Shown here one piece after another: positions 50,985-61,466 of a stretch of DNA of 64,000 bases. This stretch comes from Setophaga petechia (lineage: Eukaryota > Chordata > Aves > Passeriformes > Parulidae): assembly GCA_024362935.1 (NCBI GenBank), contig JANCRA010000007.1:16958003-17022002 (forward strand), written 5' to 3'. Position numbers and translations under genes: made by a program. The first letter of the stretch is position 1; each line of letters starts with the position of its first letter. The notes beneath the pieces were generated by a model. The model made no database searches. It was not told the origin of the DNA and saw only the letters and a list, made by a program, of their open reading frames with translations.

Positions 50985-51115
50985 TCAGGAGTCCTGGGCT
51001 GAACTCCAAACTCGACTGCAGATGGGTAAGTTGCTGTGCCTCAGCTTTTTCTGCCTTTAAAATGGGGGCAGCACCGATGTCAGTGAAGTGTTGTGGAGCT
51101 CATGTATTCAGGTAC
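50985..51115 (+). repeat. MIR-like SINE fragment in intron
   Basis: The + strand reads 'gagtcctgggctgaactcc', then 'gggtaagttgctgtgcctcag' and 'tgcctttaaaatgggggca', which parallels the MIR core and the 'tgcctcagtttcc.catctgtaaaatgggga' section. This is the clearest MIR trace in the window. Confidence 0.7.
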
Positions 51116-51398
51116 ACCACAGTGTTTCCTCAGTGGATGAAGGAGGAGGACAACATTATTTGCAAGAAAAAAGGTGAAGTAACCATCTGTAATTGTTTTG
51201 TGTTTTATGCTGGTTTATTTCCTAGAAATTGTTGCAGGCTGAAATCAGAGTTGCACCCTACATTAAAAATAAAATATTGTGGAAATGCCTTTCAGTTTTT
51301 ATACTATAACTGACAGAAGCCAACAAGGGAAAGGTTATTTGTATGTGAAGGTAAATTGTTGAAGTCAGTCTGCTAAGAGAAGTTCAATGCCATCCTTC

Positions 51399-51422
51399 TT
51401 TTTTTTTTTTTTTTTTTTTTTT
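51399..51422. repeat. 24-base poly(T) tract
   Basis: An uninterrupted run of 24 T follows CATCCTTC. Read on the - strand it could be the poly(A) tail of a retroposed copy whose body lies to the right (51423 onwards), but I recognise no source gene and see no target-site duplication. Confidence 0.9.
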
Positions 51423-53157
51423 CGGGGGTGCTCAGAAGCATTCTGGAAGCTGGTAAGGAAACCCTTCATTAGAAACTGGATTCTTGTGTGAAACAGAGTC
51501 CCTTTAAAGCCCAGTGCCCTATCAGTGTGACTGCTCCCCATCATCAAGGTCCTTTTGGCAATGCTACAGACCAGATACTGTAAGTGAAAGTGGAAGAAGG
51601 AGCAGCTCCAATGAAAGTGTGGGAAGGAGCAGCACCCTAAAGAGAGACCCATTTCTGCTCAATACTTAGAGCAGTCCTGTAGCCCTTTCCTGGTCTTGTT
51701 GATGAACAGAGTGAGCACTGGCGTACATAATACTTGTCACAGAAGTCTCAAGAACTACTGTTCAAACTGAGCTGAAATGGAAGAAGTTCCAAAAAGAATG
51801 AACATATTCAGAGGCAGAAGCCCTTTAGAACAGCACTAACCAACCTGCTTCTTCACTCCCTTATGCTTCAGGAAAAGGGTGGGGCAGAGGGGCAACATGA
51901 GGACAGCAGATTTTGGAACAGAACCTGTAATTTTATGAAACATTTCTACGTCTATATCCGTATAACAAGAATAGGTACTTACCACAACTTGTCATATATA
52001 GATGACTTTTAAAGGATGTCTCTTTCCAGATTTAAATGCTGCAAGCTGTTAAGGCATCTTCATTCTCTGCTTTTGACATTTTTAGCAGTGCTTTAGGCAA
52101 CCTTTGCCCATAAAGGTATGACAATGGGGTGTTTGTAAAACTTACTTTCACAGTCTCCAAAGGGTTAATTTGCAAAAATCCAGGGAGCTGTTGTTCTCCA
52201 GGTGGATATTCTCTTCTTTCCAGAAGATCTTTGTTTTCAGCAACTAGCAAAAAAGTAATAAATAAAATGAAACCTCTGTTTCATTTTATCTTGTTATTTT
52301 ATCTCAAAACAGTTTGGCTTTCTGAAAAAAATCACTGTAATTGGAGATGCAGTAGGCAGATGATTTGGCGTTAACAAGCTATATGTTGCCAAGTACCAAA
52401 ACCAGTAAAGCTTTTCTTATTATTTACTAGAAGCAAGATTTCTCATGTGGTGATCTTGATTGTGGAGGCAAATTCTGATGATCTCAGTTCCTCAAAAAAC
52501 TGTAATTTTTCTGGTCTTCCTGAAAGCTTTTTCAGGATGGAAAAATCCTAAAGAGAATTGAAGAGCTGGCCTTTAGAATGAAGAAATACTCACTTTTTAT
52601 TTAGCCAGCTACGGTAGGCTACAGCACTCACTTGATGTCTGCTTTCATTAGCATTGGCAATATTCATTTTTCAGCAGTGCACTTAACATGCAGAGATGGC
52701 CTAGAACTCTGAATTTGGCTTTGCAGTTCAAATGTCCCCAGTGCTGGGAAGTGTTTCGTTATGCAAGCATGAAACAGAATTTAGTTAGCCATGATGTTAA
52801 ATTTTGACTGAGGCTTTCCCGGGGCATGGCGAGTGTAGCTGTGCAGGCCTCTTGAAACAACACAGTAGTGAGAATTATTGAGAGCAGAGAGAGAAACATG
52901 TAGGCAGGGCCTTGAGGGCTGGGTTAAGTTTGTGTGCTGCAGTGAGCTGTGCTGAGAATGAATGTGTGGGACGATGGATGTGAGTGAGTGGCCTTCCAGA
53001 TACTGTATTTGCTTTTTATTCTTGCTGTATTAAAACCTGCTTAACCCAAGTCTAATGATCAAATTCGTTCTGAGAATTTAATTTTTTTCCTTCCTTTTTC
53101 CTTTCATTTGATGCTGCTTCCTCTCTCCTTCCTACCTTCTTGACTCTGCCTGATCAG

Positions 53158-53958
53158 GCTCCTCCCCGTCCTCCTCTTCCCAAAGAGGAAAGCTTTGCAT
53201 GGCGTCCTCGCACTGACACTAAAGTGACCAACCTGTTGCCAGTGCCCATCATGGACTGTGTGTACCTGAATGCACCCAAGCCTTACTCACAGCGTGCATC
53301 ACCAAACACCAGTGCACGCTGTTATTTGTCATCACCTACCCCCTACGGGGCTGTCCCCAGTGGGAAGCAAGGCTGGCCAGCAGGGCGTTCTCCCTCTTCA
53401 GGCCCCAAAGATGAGGTGCATGCTGGGCAGCCACTCTTGGAAAGTCACTCCTCATCAGGTGCATCATCCATACAACTCAACCCTGTCAGGGCAGATCCCA
53501 GTAGTAAGGCTGGAATGAATTCCAGTCATGAGACGAAGGCGGATAAAAAGGTCAGCAAACTATATGTAGCTTGTTTATCTAACAGCACTTGCTCAGGCAC
53601 ATCTCAAAATTCCGCTGGCACCACACATGACCCAGCAGCCAGCACCAGTTTGGGCGCTGAGCTCACTCAGGCACCAGCCACCAACATTGTTCCCTCTGTA
53701 ACAGACACTGAAAAGTCTCTTCCTGCTGCTCCTCCTCCTCCTATTCCTCCCAGGCCGTACTTTTACATTGTCCTCAGCAAAGACGCAGTTAGTTATGGTG
53801 CAGGCCAGCCCTCCCGGACTCAGCCGTCACCTCCGCAAGCTGTGAGGGACAGAGTGCTAGAGCCCCAGAGCACAGCTGCCACAGAGGACAGGATGAGAAA
53901 AGAGCCTTACCTTACTCAGCAGCGACAGCCACCATACAAGGCAATGGGACGCAGCATG
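53158..53958 (+). CDS. SORBS1: SORBS1 large proline/serine-rich cassette exon
   Basis: This exon of about 801 bases (267 codons, phase 0-0) follows a long pyrimidine tract ending TGATCAG. It opens with APPRPPLPKEESFAWRP and stays open throughout, far longer than chance at this composition. It is rich in Pro, Ser, Thr and Ala, with no folded domain. PPIPPR near 53740-53760 is a class II (PxxPxR) SH3 ligand, which SORBS1's own SH3 domains or partners could bind. I do not recall this segment in the canonical human protein, where the preceding module passes directly to the DAT module; it is likely a tissue-specific cassette. The 3' boundary is uncertain: ATG|GTACAT after 53958 is a weak donor, while AAG|GCAATG after 53940 is a credible GC-type donor, and both keep phase 0. 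The in-frame TTG at 53140 lies in the acceptor tract and is not a start. Confidence 0.75.
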
Positions 53959-54540
53959 GTACATGTTTTCTCCATAACCTTGTTTTCTTTCAGCTAGTGA
54001 ACAGTTCTTTAATTCGTTACAGTGTTCCCTTAATGCTGTATTCCCCTCCTACCCTAATATCTCAGCACTTGTTGTGCTGCCCTGAGTCTTGTGGTCTTTT
54101 ACTTGATAATATTTAACACCCCATATGTGTCCCCCTCAATGTTGATCTGTGTGTCTGTGTGTGTGTCTGTGTGTGTGTGTGGTGTTTGCAGGGAGTTGGG
54201 TTGGACTGGCGAGGATCTTTCTATTTTAGGGACATGTAAAAGAAACAAGCTCTGTAATGTATAATGGTTAGAGCTTCTCAAGTGATGGTGAATGCGGAGC
54301 TGTTCTTTGATTTTAGCCTCACTACAAAGAACTGGAGAAGAGGGGTGATGAGGGGGAATATTTTTGTGAAAAAACATTGTGTTCATAGAGGCCAGGGCTG
54401 CAAGCCTGAAGTAGTATGTCTCTTTAGGGAAAGATGATCTTTGCATCATTTTGGGTACATTTCTTGCATGACACAATATGGCTGCATTAGACTAAAGTAA
54501 CAATCTCCCCCAGTGCATAACAACGCCTTGTTTCCAACAG
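53959..54540 (+). other. SORBS1 intron between two phase-0 cassettes
   Basis: This 582-base intron carries the TG-rich microsatellite. If the preceding donor is not used, translation runs 13 residues on to a TAG at 53995-53997. Confidence 0.7.
54146..54184. repeat. (TG)n microsatellite with CTG interruptions
   Basis: TG repeats broken by two TCTG units lie in the intron between the exons at 53158 and 54541. UG-rich RNA is a CELF-type binding substrate, which could bear on splicing of either neighbour. Confidence 0.9.
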
Positions 54541-54912
54541 GATGCCACTGCCACCACCTCAGCTCAGCCTGGAGTTATAGTAGTCCCCCTCCTTCAGGTT
54601 AATCCAGACAGACAACAAGAAGGCAGCTCCAGCACTCCACCACCGCCTCTGGTTCCTTTCGGGCAAGGCTCCGTATTCCCTGAGATTGTTCCTCCTGGCT
54701 CACCCTTGACTTTTCCAACTCTAGACGATTTCATTCCCCCACATCTCCAGAGGGGCTCCCACCATAACCAAGCACCCTCCACATCTGGCACATTACCCTC
54801 TGTTTACCCGAAACTGCCATTCTTCTCATCACCACCTTCACTTGTCCCTCCAGTCACGGGGGCTTTGCACAGGGGCTTGAAGCCTGAAATCACTGGAGTC
54901 ATCTCACATACA
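54541..54912 (+). CDS. SORBS1: SORBS1 cassette exon, FPTLDDFIPPHLQR module
   Basis: This 372-base exon (124 codons, phase 0-0) lies between TTTCCAACAG and ACA|GTAAGC. It begins DATATTSAQPGVIVVPLLQV, matching human DATSSSAAQPEVIVVPLYLV. It contains SPLTFPTLDDFIPPHLQR, which is the same 18 residues as in human, and ends with a Pro/Ser-rich tail (SSPPSLVPP) and TGVISHT, parallel to human TGAVSSTD. Conservation is concentrated in those two short blocks while the linkers have diverged, as for short linear motifs in disordered sequence. The mouse form I recall lacks it. A TGCATG motif lies 156 bases downstream. Confidence 0.9.
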
Positions 54913-57851
54913 GTAAGCTTGCCAAGTACCCTCCTCGCCCTTTTCCTAAATTTGTATTCCTGGATTAAAATTACTTTCTCCTTGCAATACTAAACTTGAG
55001 GGAGGAGTGATGACTCACTCCCTGCCAGCAGCATGACAACTGAAACTGTGTTTGCGTCCTGTGCTAGTGCATGCAGTTTGCCTGCCTTGTGCAGCTTTGA
55101 ACTTTCTTTTGACTTCTTGCAACATTTGACTGTCTCCCTTTGTGCCCATTCTGTTGGGTGATGTACACCTTAAGAATCTTCACAGGATTTGCTCAGAGTA
55201 ATGAATTCTGCATAAACTGAATAGCTGCAACTAACTGATCTTTTCAGGCTCTTTTTATAGCATCCTTAATTGTGTTTGAATAACATTTAAAGCAGCAACA
55301 GCAGACCAGTTAAAGGTTAGGGCTGGCTTTCTGTTCCACTTGGAGCCACAAGACCATATGGTCTCCACACAAATCCCTGATAAAATCAGTGTAAGATTGC
55401 TGCCAGTATCCAATGACCTACAAGTTATAAGATCAGTCACTGTACTAAGAGTCCTCCAAACATGGAGGTGCTATGCAATAGATTAGGCAGAGAGTATTTC
55501 TTCAATTTGCAATTGCTTGTCTTTGAAAATTTTAATAATTTAGTCCACAAGAGTTTGAACTGGGACTTTAGTGTGTTCTTCTTGAGTTAGATTTTGTTTC
55601 TTATTAAGCTCATCACCTTTTTAAACAGTCCTCGAGGACAAGGAGGAAAAGCGGCTCTCAGTTAAAATTGCAGAGGAGGCAAAAAGTAGCTCCTTGTGCT
55701 GAAAGTCTTACGGCCACCTTTTTTTTATGCTTGCTTGTGGGGACAAGGTAGAAGTTCAGAAGAAAATGCATTCTCTCATGATGATGCTTGCTCTGCCCTT
55801 TGACTCTGTAGGGATCTAGCAAACCGGCATGTGGGCTGAGGGAAAGTAAAAAACAACCAAGGATGATATTTTCAAAAGTTCTCAGCATTGGCCTTTCTAT
55901 TTTTATTAAAATTGGTAGGGGTTTTATTGCAGAGAGCAATGAATGAAAGTTTGGATTTGGTGTTTTGGTTTTTGTTCGGTGTTCTTTGTTTGTTTGTGTT
56001 TTGTAGGAGTTTTTTGAGTGTTTTGTGGTTGTTTTTTTTAAATGGAGTCTATCTGCAGATTCCAGAAAAAAACAATCAGGAGGCATCCAAGTCATAGAGG
56101 AGCAGTGGAAATTTTGCTGTACCTGACTTTCTTGAGATGAGAGTTGAAACATTTTTGGACATGCTCACTTCAGGCATGTAATCACCGAGCTGTTTTCCAC
56201 AATGATTTAAATGGTCTTTGGTCTTTGTTCACCCTCTTTGGTGACTTCACTGGGGCTGCTGAGCCTATCCTGATCCAGCATCCCTCTTCTTTGAGGGATT
56301 CTTATTTGTAGTTTAGTTATCAAAGTGAAGCTCAAAGCCACTTCTCACACTTTCCCCTGACTCTTCCTCCTTTTTGCTAATTGCATTGTTTGGAATATTA
56401 TTGCAGTCTGCAAAGTGGAGCTGGTCTCTCTCTAGGGAACATCTATTCCTGAAGACCATTAGTTATTTTCTGTCCCCATGAATTGTCTATGGCCTGACCA
56501 GCTGCTGCTTGAAGCAAGATCACCTTTATCCAACAGAATAAGATTGTTCTTCCCCATTTTCCCTCCAGGCTGGAGAGGCTGTAGGTGCTCTGATTTTGGC
56601 CGGTTGTCACTATGATTTATATTTGAGCTCTGGTGCCAGGTCTCACTTTGGCCCCTCTTCAGTCCCCTGCCTGATGCTGCAAATCCTTTCATCTGATGCT
56701 GGTGTGAATGAGGAGCACTGACTTGCAGTTGCACTTAGCCAGAAAAGCTGGAAGTAGGAATATTTCTGGAGCAATATTCTGGGCATATTCAGGGATTTTT
56801 TTAATAATGATGAAAATACCCTTGAACACTCAGCTGATTTTACAGATCAGTGGCTTGCAGCATTTGAGTCCAACAGTGGAGCAGCAGGAATGCAGGAATT
56901 TGGTTTGTTGTCCCATATTCTCTTTGTTTGGATGCTCAGTCCCCATTAAGGCTAATTGTGTGTCCAAATTCCTTAAGAGGCTTTGAAAAATCTCTGTGTA
57001 AGCTGATGCACACACAGACTTTAGTCATCATCCCTTCTTTATCTTAGCCACCTTACCACCACCAGAAATCCAATATCCATGGACTGAGGCTTTTCAAAGG
57101 TGAGCTAGGTTTCAAAGTCTCCCTGCAGACACAGCCTGTATTTCTACAGAGCAGCCTGAACAGTGATGATATCATAGGTGGGTTTGAAATAAGCAAATAA
57201 TGGAGCTGGATGCTTTAGGAGAGCAAGAGCAACTTGCTATCTGTTCTCCAGCAGCAAATCCATCTTCCTTACTAGAGTCCTACTTGTTACCCTCTGTCAG
57301 TTCTGGGGCCTTTTTGTGTCATTACTTTAATCAGGTAGGTATCACATTGTCTCCTGAGTGACAGTGCTAACTTAATTCCTTAGGTTTTTCTTACCAAGCC
57401 GGCTGCAGTAATACTGTTTCATTCCAGAATTGCATGAGTTTTGCATGTCTGACTTGCTATGAAAGGAATACTCTTGGAACAAATGTTTGTGTGTGGATGT
57501 ATCGAGGGAAAGATGTCTGCATCTTCCCCCCTCCCCAAACTAGATTTGCTCATTTCTGACACCTTGTGTTTGCTCCAAAGTGTCTGCTAGATGAACTTAG
57601 TGCCCTCTTTTTGGAGTTGGAGTTGTGAAACCCAACACCAAATAACTATAGTACTGCCTTAGCAAACTAATTTCATTAACAATGAGCAGGGTATGTACAA
57701 GGAGCAGGGTAATACTTGTGCTTATGCCTTTTTTACTAAAATTTGCTGTGATTATGCTTCTCGTTCAGCCTAAAATGTTGGGGTTTTTCATGGATTTTCC
57801 CAGTGTAGCACCACTGGCATACTGCTAATCGTGTTTTGCTCTTCTTTCCAG
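54913..57851 (+). other. SORBS1 intron
   Basis: This intron contains the TGCATG motif noted separately and a T/G-rich low-complexity stretch near 55940-56040. A long - strand open frame (55658-56152) crosses that stretch but is Lys/Thr/Asn-rich low-complexity translation with no family match. I see no further exon. Confidence 0.7.
55068..55073 (+). promoter_or_regulatory. RBFOX-type TGCATG motif after SORBS1 cassette exon
   Basis: TGCATG (in the context AGTGCATGCAG) lies 156 bases after the exon ending at 54912. Downstream proximal RBFOX sites usually promote inclusion in muscle and neurons. Confidence 0.4.
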
Positions 57852-57993
57852 GACCCAGGTCCTGTGCTAAATGAAGTGCCCCAGCCTGGCACTGACTATC
57901 CAACCTCCATCACTTCCATCAGCAAGTCTGCCTCTGCCTATCCTTCTACCACAATCGTCAATCCCACTATTGTCCTGTTGCAGCACAATCGAG
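57852..57993 (+). CDS. SORBS1: SORBS1 exon, AYPSTTIVNPTIVLLQHNR module
   Basis: This 142-base exon (phase 0-1) lies between TTCTTTCCAG and G|GTAAGG. It encodes DPGPVLNEVPQPGTDYPTSI and later SASAYPSTTIVNPTIVLLQH plus NR. The last part is identical to human and mouse (SAYPSTTIVNPTIVLLQHNR), and LLNEV/VLNEV is also shared. Its phase change makes it frame-determining, so it should be constitutive, as in all forms I know. The hydrophobic IVNPTIVLLQ stretch is too short to cross a membrane. Confidence 0.95.
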
Positions 57994-60090
57994 GTAAGGA
58001 GACTTGCATATAGATAATTTTGGCTCAAAATGAGCAAACTGTTATGCTACAAGGAATGGAGAACGTGTGTGCTGTTGATAATTGGGTCCAGATTACTAAG
58101 AACTAACGAAGTTGCCTCAAAATAGTCTTAGTGACTGGGACATAAAACAGGCAAGTGAGAATGATATGTTTTTTTCTAATTAAAACCTGTGGATCAGAAG
58201 CTCTTTGAGGCTGGGGAGAGGTTTCTAACTGGGCTGTGGACATATGAATAAGCTATTGCAAGGGAACAGCTGTCAGGTGTCTTGTCATGGTGGAAAGGGT
58301 TGTATGCTCCTGTATATCTGCCTGTAGAAACAAGGTAGCTTGTGGTAGCTTGAAAAGGTGATATGCTACTTCTCAGCTACTGCAGTGTAAGGGCAGCTGT
58401 ATTTTCTATTACTGTGGGAGAGATTTGACCTCTGAATTTGTAGCAGAATTTACTCAATAGTAAATAATCTACTTGCCCACAAGTTTGATCTTGGTAATTT
58501 TTTCCTCTGTAACTGGATCAACTCAAACTCATATTGCAGTAATCCTTGAACTCTGGATTTGCAAATGAGCAAAACAGCCTTGTTTGAGAACTCCCAGGAA
58601 TCAACACTTTTCTCACACAAACTGAATAGATAGTTCTATCTCTTTACCTCTGTATTTGGAGGGAAACTTTGCTCCTCCGTTCCTGATGGCTAGCATTACC
58701 ACAGCTTCCCATTTCGAGTGCAGCACTAAAGACCATAGCTTGTAACAGGCCACAGAGATGCAGTCCAGTTTGCTTTGGTTTCTAGTGGACTTGGGAAACT
58801 CCAGGAATCTAGCCATTATTGCTGTGGCTTACCTTTTCAAAGGTTCAGAGTGCTGACCCTTGCTTTTACCCAGTGCATGTAGGGTTTTTTTTTCCCTATG
58901 TGGGCAGCTATTGGGTGAACATGATGTGTAGGAGCAGCTTGCCATCAGTGGTCAGCAGAGCAGAGGGCTGGGGCTAAAGATCCAAGTTCAGAGGTATTGG
59001 TGAGGGAGCTACACTGAGGAGAAATTCCAGTCTTCCTTGCTGAGATGATACTCTTAGTACAAATATGTGGTGAAGGTGGATTCCTCTAGAAAACACCACA
59101 CACCTGGAGGTTTGTTACTATGGCAAACTTGCTTGGCAAGTGTTCTATGCCACCCCAAAGCACAGTTATTTCCTGTTCAGGCATTGCATGGCATGGTTTA
59201 TCATAAATATATAACAGGTGTGTTTAATGTATTAAAGTTTTTTAATCCGTGCTCTAACAATATGAGCTTTCAAAACTGTTTGTGCTTTTTATGTCAGTAA
59301 AATATTTTATTCTCTTCAAATGGCTTTCATGCTTTAAAGAAAATAGTTAATTGCTAGGGAATAAAAAAAACCCAGAGAACAGAGTGCTAAGCATTCTTCT
59401 TTATTGCCCTGTGATTTGGTAAGTCACTTGGAAATCCTTTTAGGAAGCACTAACTTTAGGGTGGTGAAACCTGCTGAGAGATACCACAGATACTCCATTC
59501 TAGGAACTGGTTAATGAAAAGCCTCTAACCAAGGGGACTATTTCAAGAACTAAAGCTTTCAAGCTGTGTCTGTGCACAAGTCATTGAATCTGTGGCTCAG
59601 TAGTACGTGATGAGACCCAGCAAGCACCAACAATGACTTTATCCTTTCCTATATCCCTTTGAAATGCTACAACAATATTATTTCAAAATGTACTTTATGG
59701 TAATGGTAACCGAGTTAGTTATCAAGTTGCTTGACTCTGTGAATTTTTACTGGTTTTCAAATCATCTCCTGTCCAATGTTTTATTCTTTAAATATTCTGA
59801 TGTTTATTCTTATGTTATGGAAAAAAAAGAAAATTTAAATATAAGTGCTCTTTGCAAATGTATTGGTCACTGCATCATGAGATTTATGTTTCCCACGAGG
59901 CTGCTGTGTGGAGAAGGGACCATGGGCTGTCACTTTGGCAGGGTATTTGAAAACAGATTCTATCCAGCACCTGCTATCATTCTACAGTGTATTTCTTGCC
60001 TGTCAGAAATGCAGCACCAGAGCACTTGCTGTTTATGTCTCACACATTTGTCCTGTATTTCTTTTTGTTTTGTTTCTTCCTTTACCACAG
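57994..60090 (+). other. SORBS1 intron
   Basis: No exon, repeat family or RNA gene is recognised. A + strand open frame at 59664-60131 runs through the acceptor into the next exon, but only its last part (EQQKRLSSLA) is coding. Confidence 0.7.
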
Positions 60091-60120
60091 AACAGCAAAA
60101 AAGGCTTAGTAGCCTGGCAG
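60091..60120 (+). CDS. SORBS1: SORBS1 30-base micro-exon (EQQKRLSSLA)
   Basis: This 30-base exon (phase 1-1) follows TTCCTTTACCACAG and ends at G|GTATGA. It encodes EQQKRLSSLA, against human EQQKRLSSLS. Mouse sequence as I recall runs from HNR directly to DPASER, so this is a known type of optional micro-exon. KRLSS is a basophilic-kinase consensus (Arg at -2/-3 of Ser), so inclusion would add a phospho-site just ahead of the SoHo region. Two TGCATG motifs lie 330-370 bases downstream. Confidence 0.9.
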
Positions 60121-61290
60121 GTATGATGTGAAAGGTCTGCTACCCCCCAGCTGCTGCCTCTGCTGGAGCAAAGCTGCTGCTTTGATAGCTTGTGGGGTGC
60201 CTTTAGCAAACACACTGCCCAGGAACTGCAAAGAAATATACCAAATACCTAAATTACTCATCTGTTTGTCCTAAGTCATAAAATTTACCAAGATTTTAAA
60301 CACGAATCCTTTAGTTCTGAGTTTTGCAGGGCAGAATTGTGTTTGCTCATGGTACCAACAGATCAATGCATTGCTATGCACGAGCCTGTCCTCCACTGTC
60401 TGCCTCTATCAGATTTCTACACATTTAATGGCTTTGGGCAGGATGGTGATGTGCATGTGAATAAACATATCTTTCTTCAGTGCATGCAGTGATGTAAAAA
60501 TTATAGGATTTGCAAAAGTCTTGATGAGGCAGACTGAAATTGCAGGTGTTTCCTCTGCAGGAAATCCACATAGAAAAAAAAATCCTTCACTGAGTGTAAA
60601 GATGGCTGTGCTGCAGCTCTGCAGAGCTTCAGAACAATCTGAAGTCCCTTGGTGATGCCTGGTGCTACCTCTGGGTGTCAGTTGGGCAGTGTCAATGAAT
60701 TCCAATTTGGAAGCAAGGCAATCTGAAGAAATTAGTTATTTCCCTCCATCTTTATGCAGACTCCTGTGCAATCATGTCATATGTATGCTTAAACAACATT
60801 TGTTGTTTACACACTCTGATTAGGGCATGGAAATGAATTGGAAACATCATATACTGTCTGCAACAAATGGGGCTGTCAGAGAGGTGAATGCAATCTGTTA
60901 AAAAGTGGTGCACCACTACCACATTTAGGTTGAAATTGGCAGAAAAAGATGTACAGGGGACTGTATTACAGGTGCTTTTTGATGAAGATGGACATTGTAG
61001 AGTTATTAATTAGTCAAAAGAAACAATTGTTGAAACCAAAATTATTGTCTTATATGACAGCTGAAACTGTCATGAGATGTGTGATGGTAACTGCCAGAGA
61101 GATGCTCACCTGCTTTTGCTGGCATTGGGCATTTTCTTGGGAGATTTCCTTCAGTGTAGCTGCTAATCACAATCAGCAATGACAGTCTGTCTCATCGACT
61201 ACTTGCTAGAATTTTTTCCTTAAAAGAGCCCAATATGGTGATGATGTGAAATGCTGGGATGAGATAAAAATCCCCCATTGTCATTTCCAG
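60121..61290 (+). other. SORBS1 intron
   Basis: Contains the paired TGCATG motifs; otherwise unremarkable unique sequence without repeats or open frames of note. Confidence 0.8.
60452..60486 (+). promoter_or_regulatory. Pair of RBFOX-type TGCATG motifs after micro-exon
   Basis: TGCATG occurs at 60452-60457 and again at 60481-60486, about 332 and 361 bases downstream of the 30-base exon ending at 60120. Paired downstream motifs are the usual arrangement for RBFOX-enhanced micro-exons. Function is inferred. Confidence 0.45.
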
Positions 61291-61466
61291 ATTCAGTGCC
61301 AGACAGATTAGTTTCTGACAGAGTTGATTCAGCACTTCTGCGGGAGAAGCCGGCTCAGGAGGCTGTGCCAAGTGAGAAGAGGGCAGTGGAGGAGAAGAGA
61401 AGCACTGTCAGGAGCCCTCCCTACATGGCTGATACCTCTGTTGATGACATTGGAATTCCACTGAGG
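61291..61466 (+). CDS. SORBS1: SORBS1 exon leading into the SoHo region
   Basis: This 176-base exon (phase 1-0) lies between TCATTTCCAG and AGG|GTAAAA. It encodes DSVPDRLVSDRVDSALLREK, an acidic/basic linker, and ends DTSVDDIGIPLR, matching human DVSMDEVGIPLR at the entry to the sorbin-homology region. The linker (PAQEAVPSEKRAVEEKRSTV) keeps the charge pattern but not the sequence of human, as is normal for this part. The phase change implies a constitutive exon. Confidence 0.95.

Larger units (their letters stand above)
50926..53157 (+). other. SORBS1 intron
   Basis: Carries the MIR-like fragment and the 24-base poly(T) noted separately. The right end (about 53085-53157) is a long C/T-rich acceptor tract. 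No other exon is seen. Confidence 0.75.

Noticed and set aside
53140..53157. In-frame extension of the large exon to a start at 53140
   Set aside because: The codon is TTG, not ATG, and the bases are the polypyrimidine tract and AG of the acceptor.
55658..56152. 164-codon open frame on the - strand in an intron
   Set aside because: It translates a T/G-rich stretch into Lys/Thr/Asn-rich low-complexity protein, matches no family, and lies antisense in a SORBS1 intron without promoter or splice support.
59664..60131. 155-codon open frame that runs into the 30-base micro-exon
   Set aside because: Only the final ten codons (60091-60120) correspond to SORBS1; the rest is intron, and the frame is open by chance.
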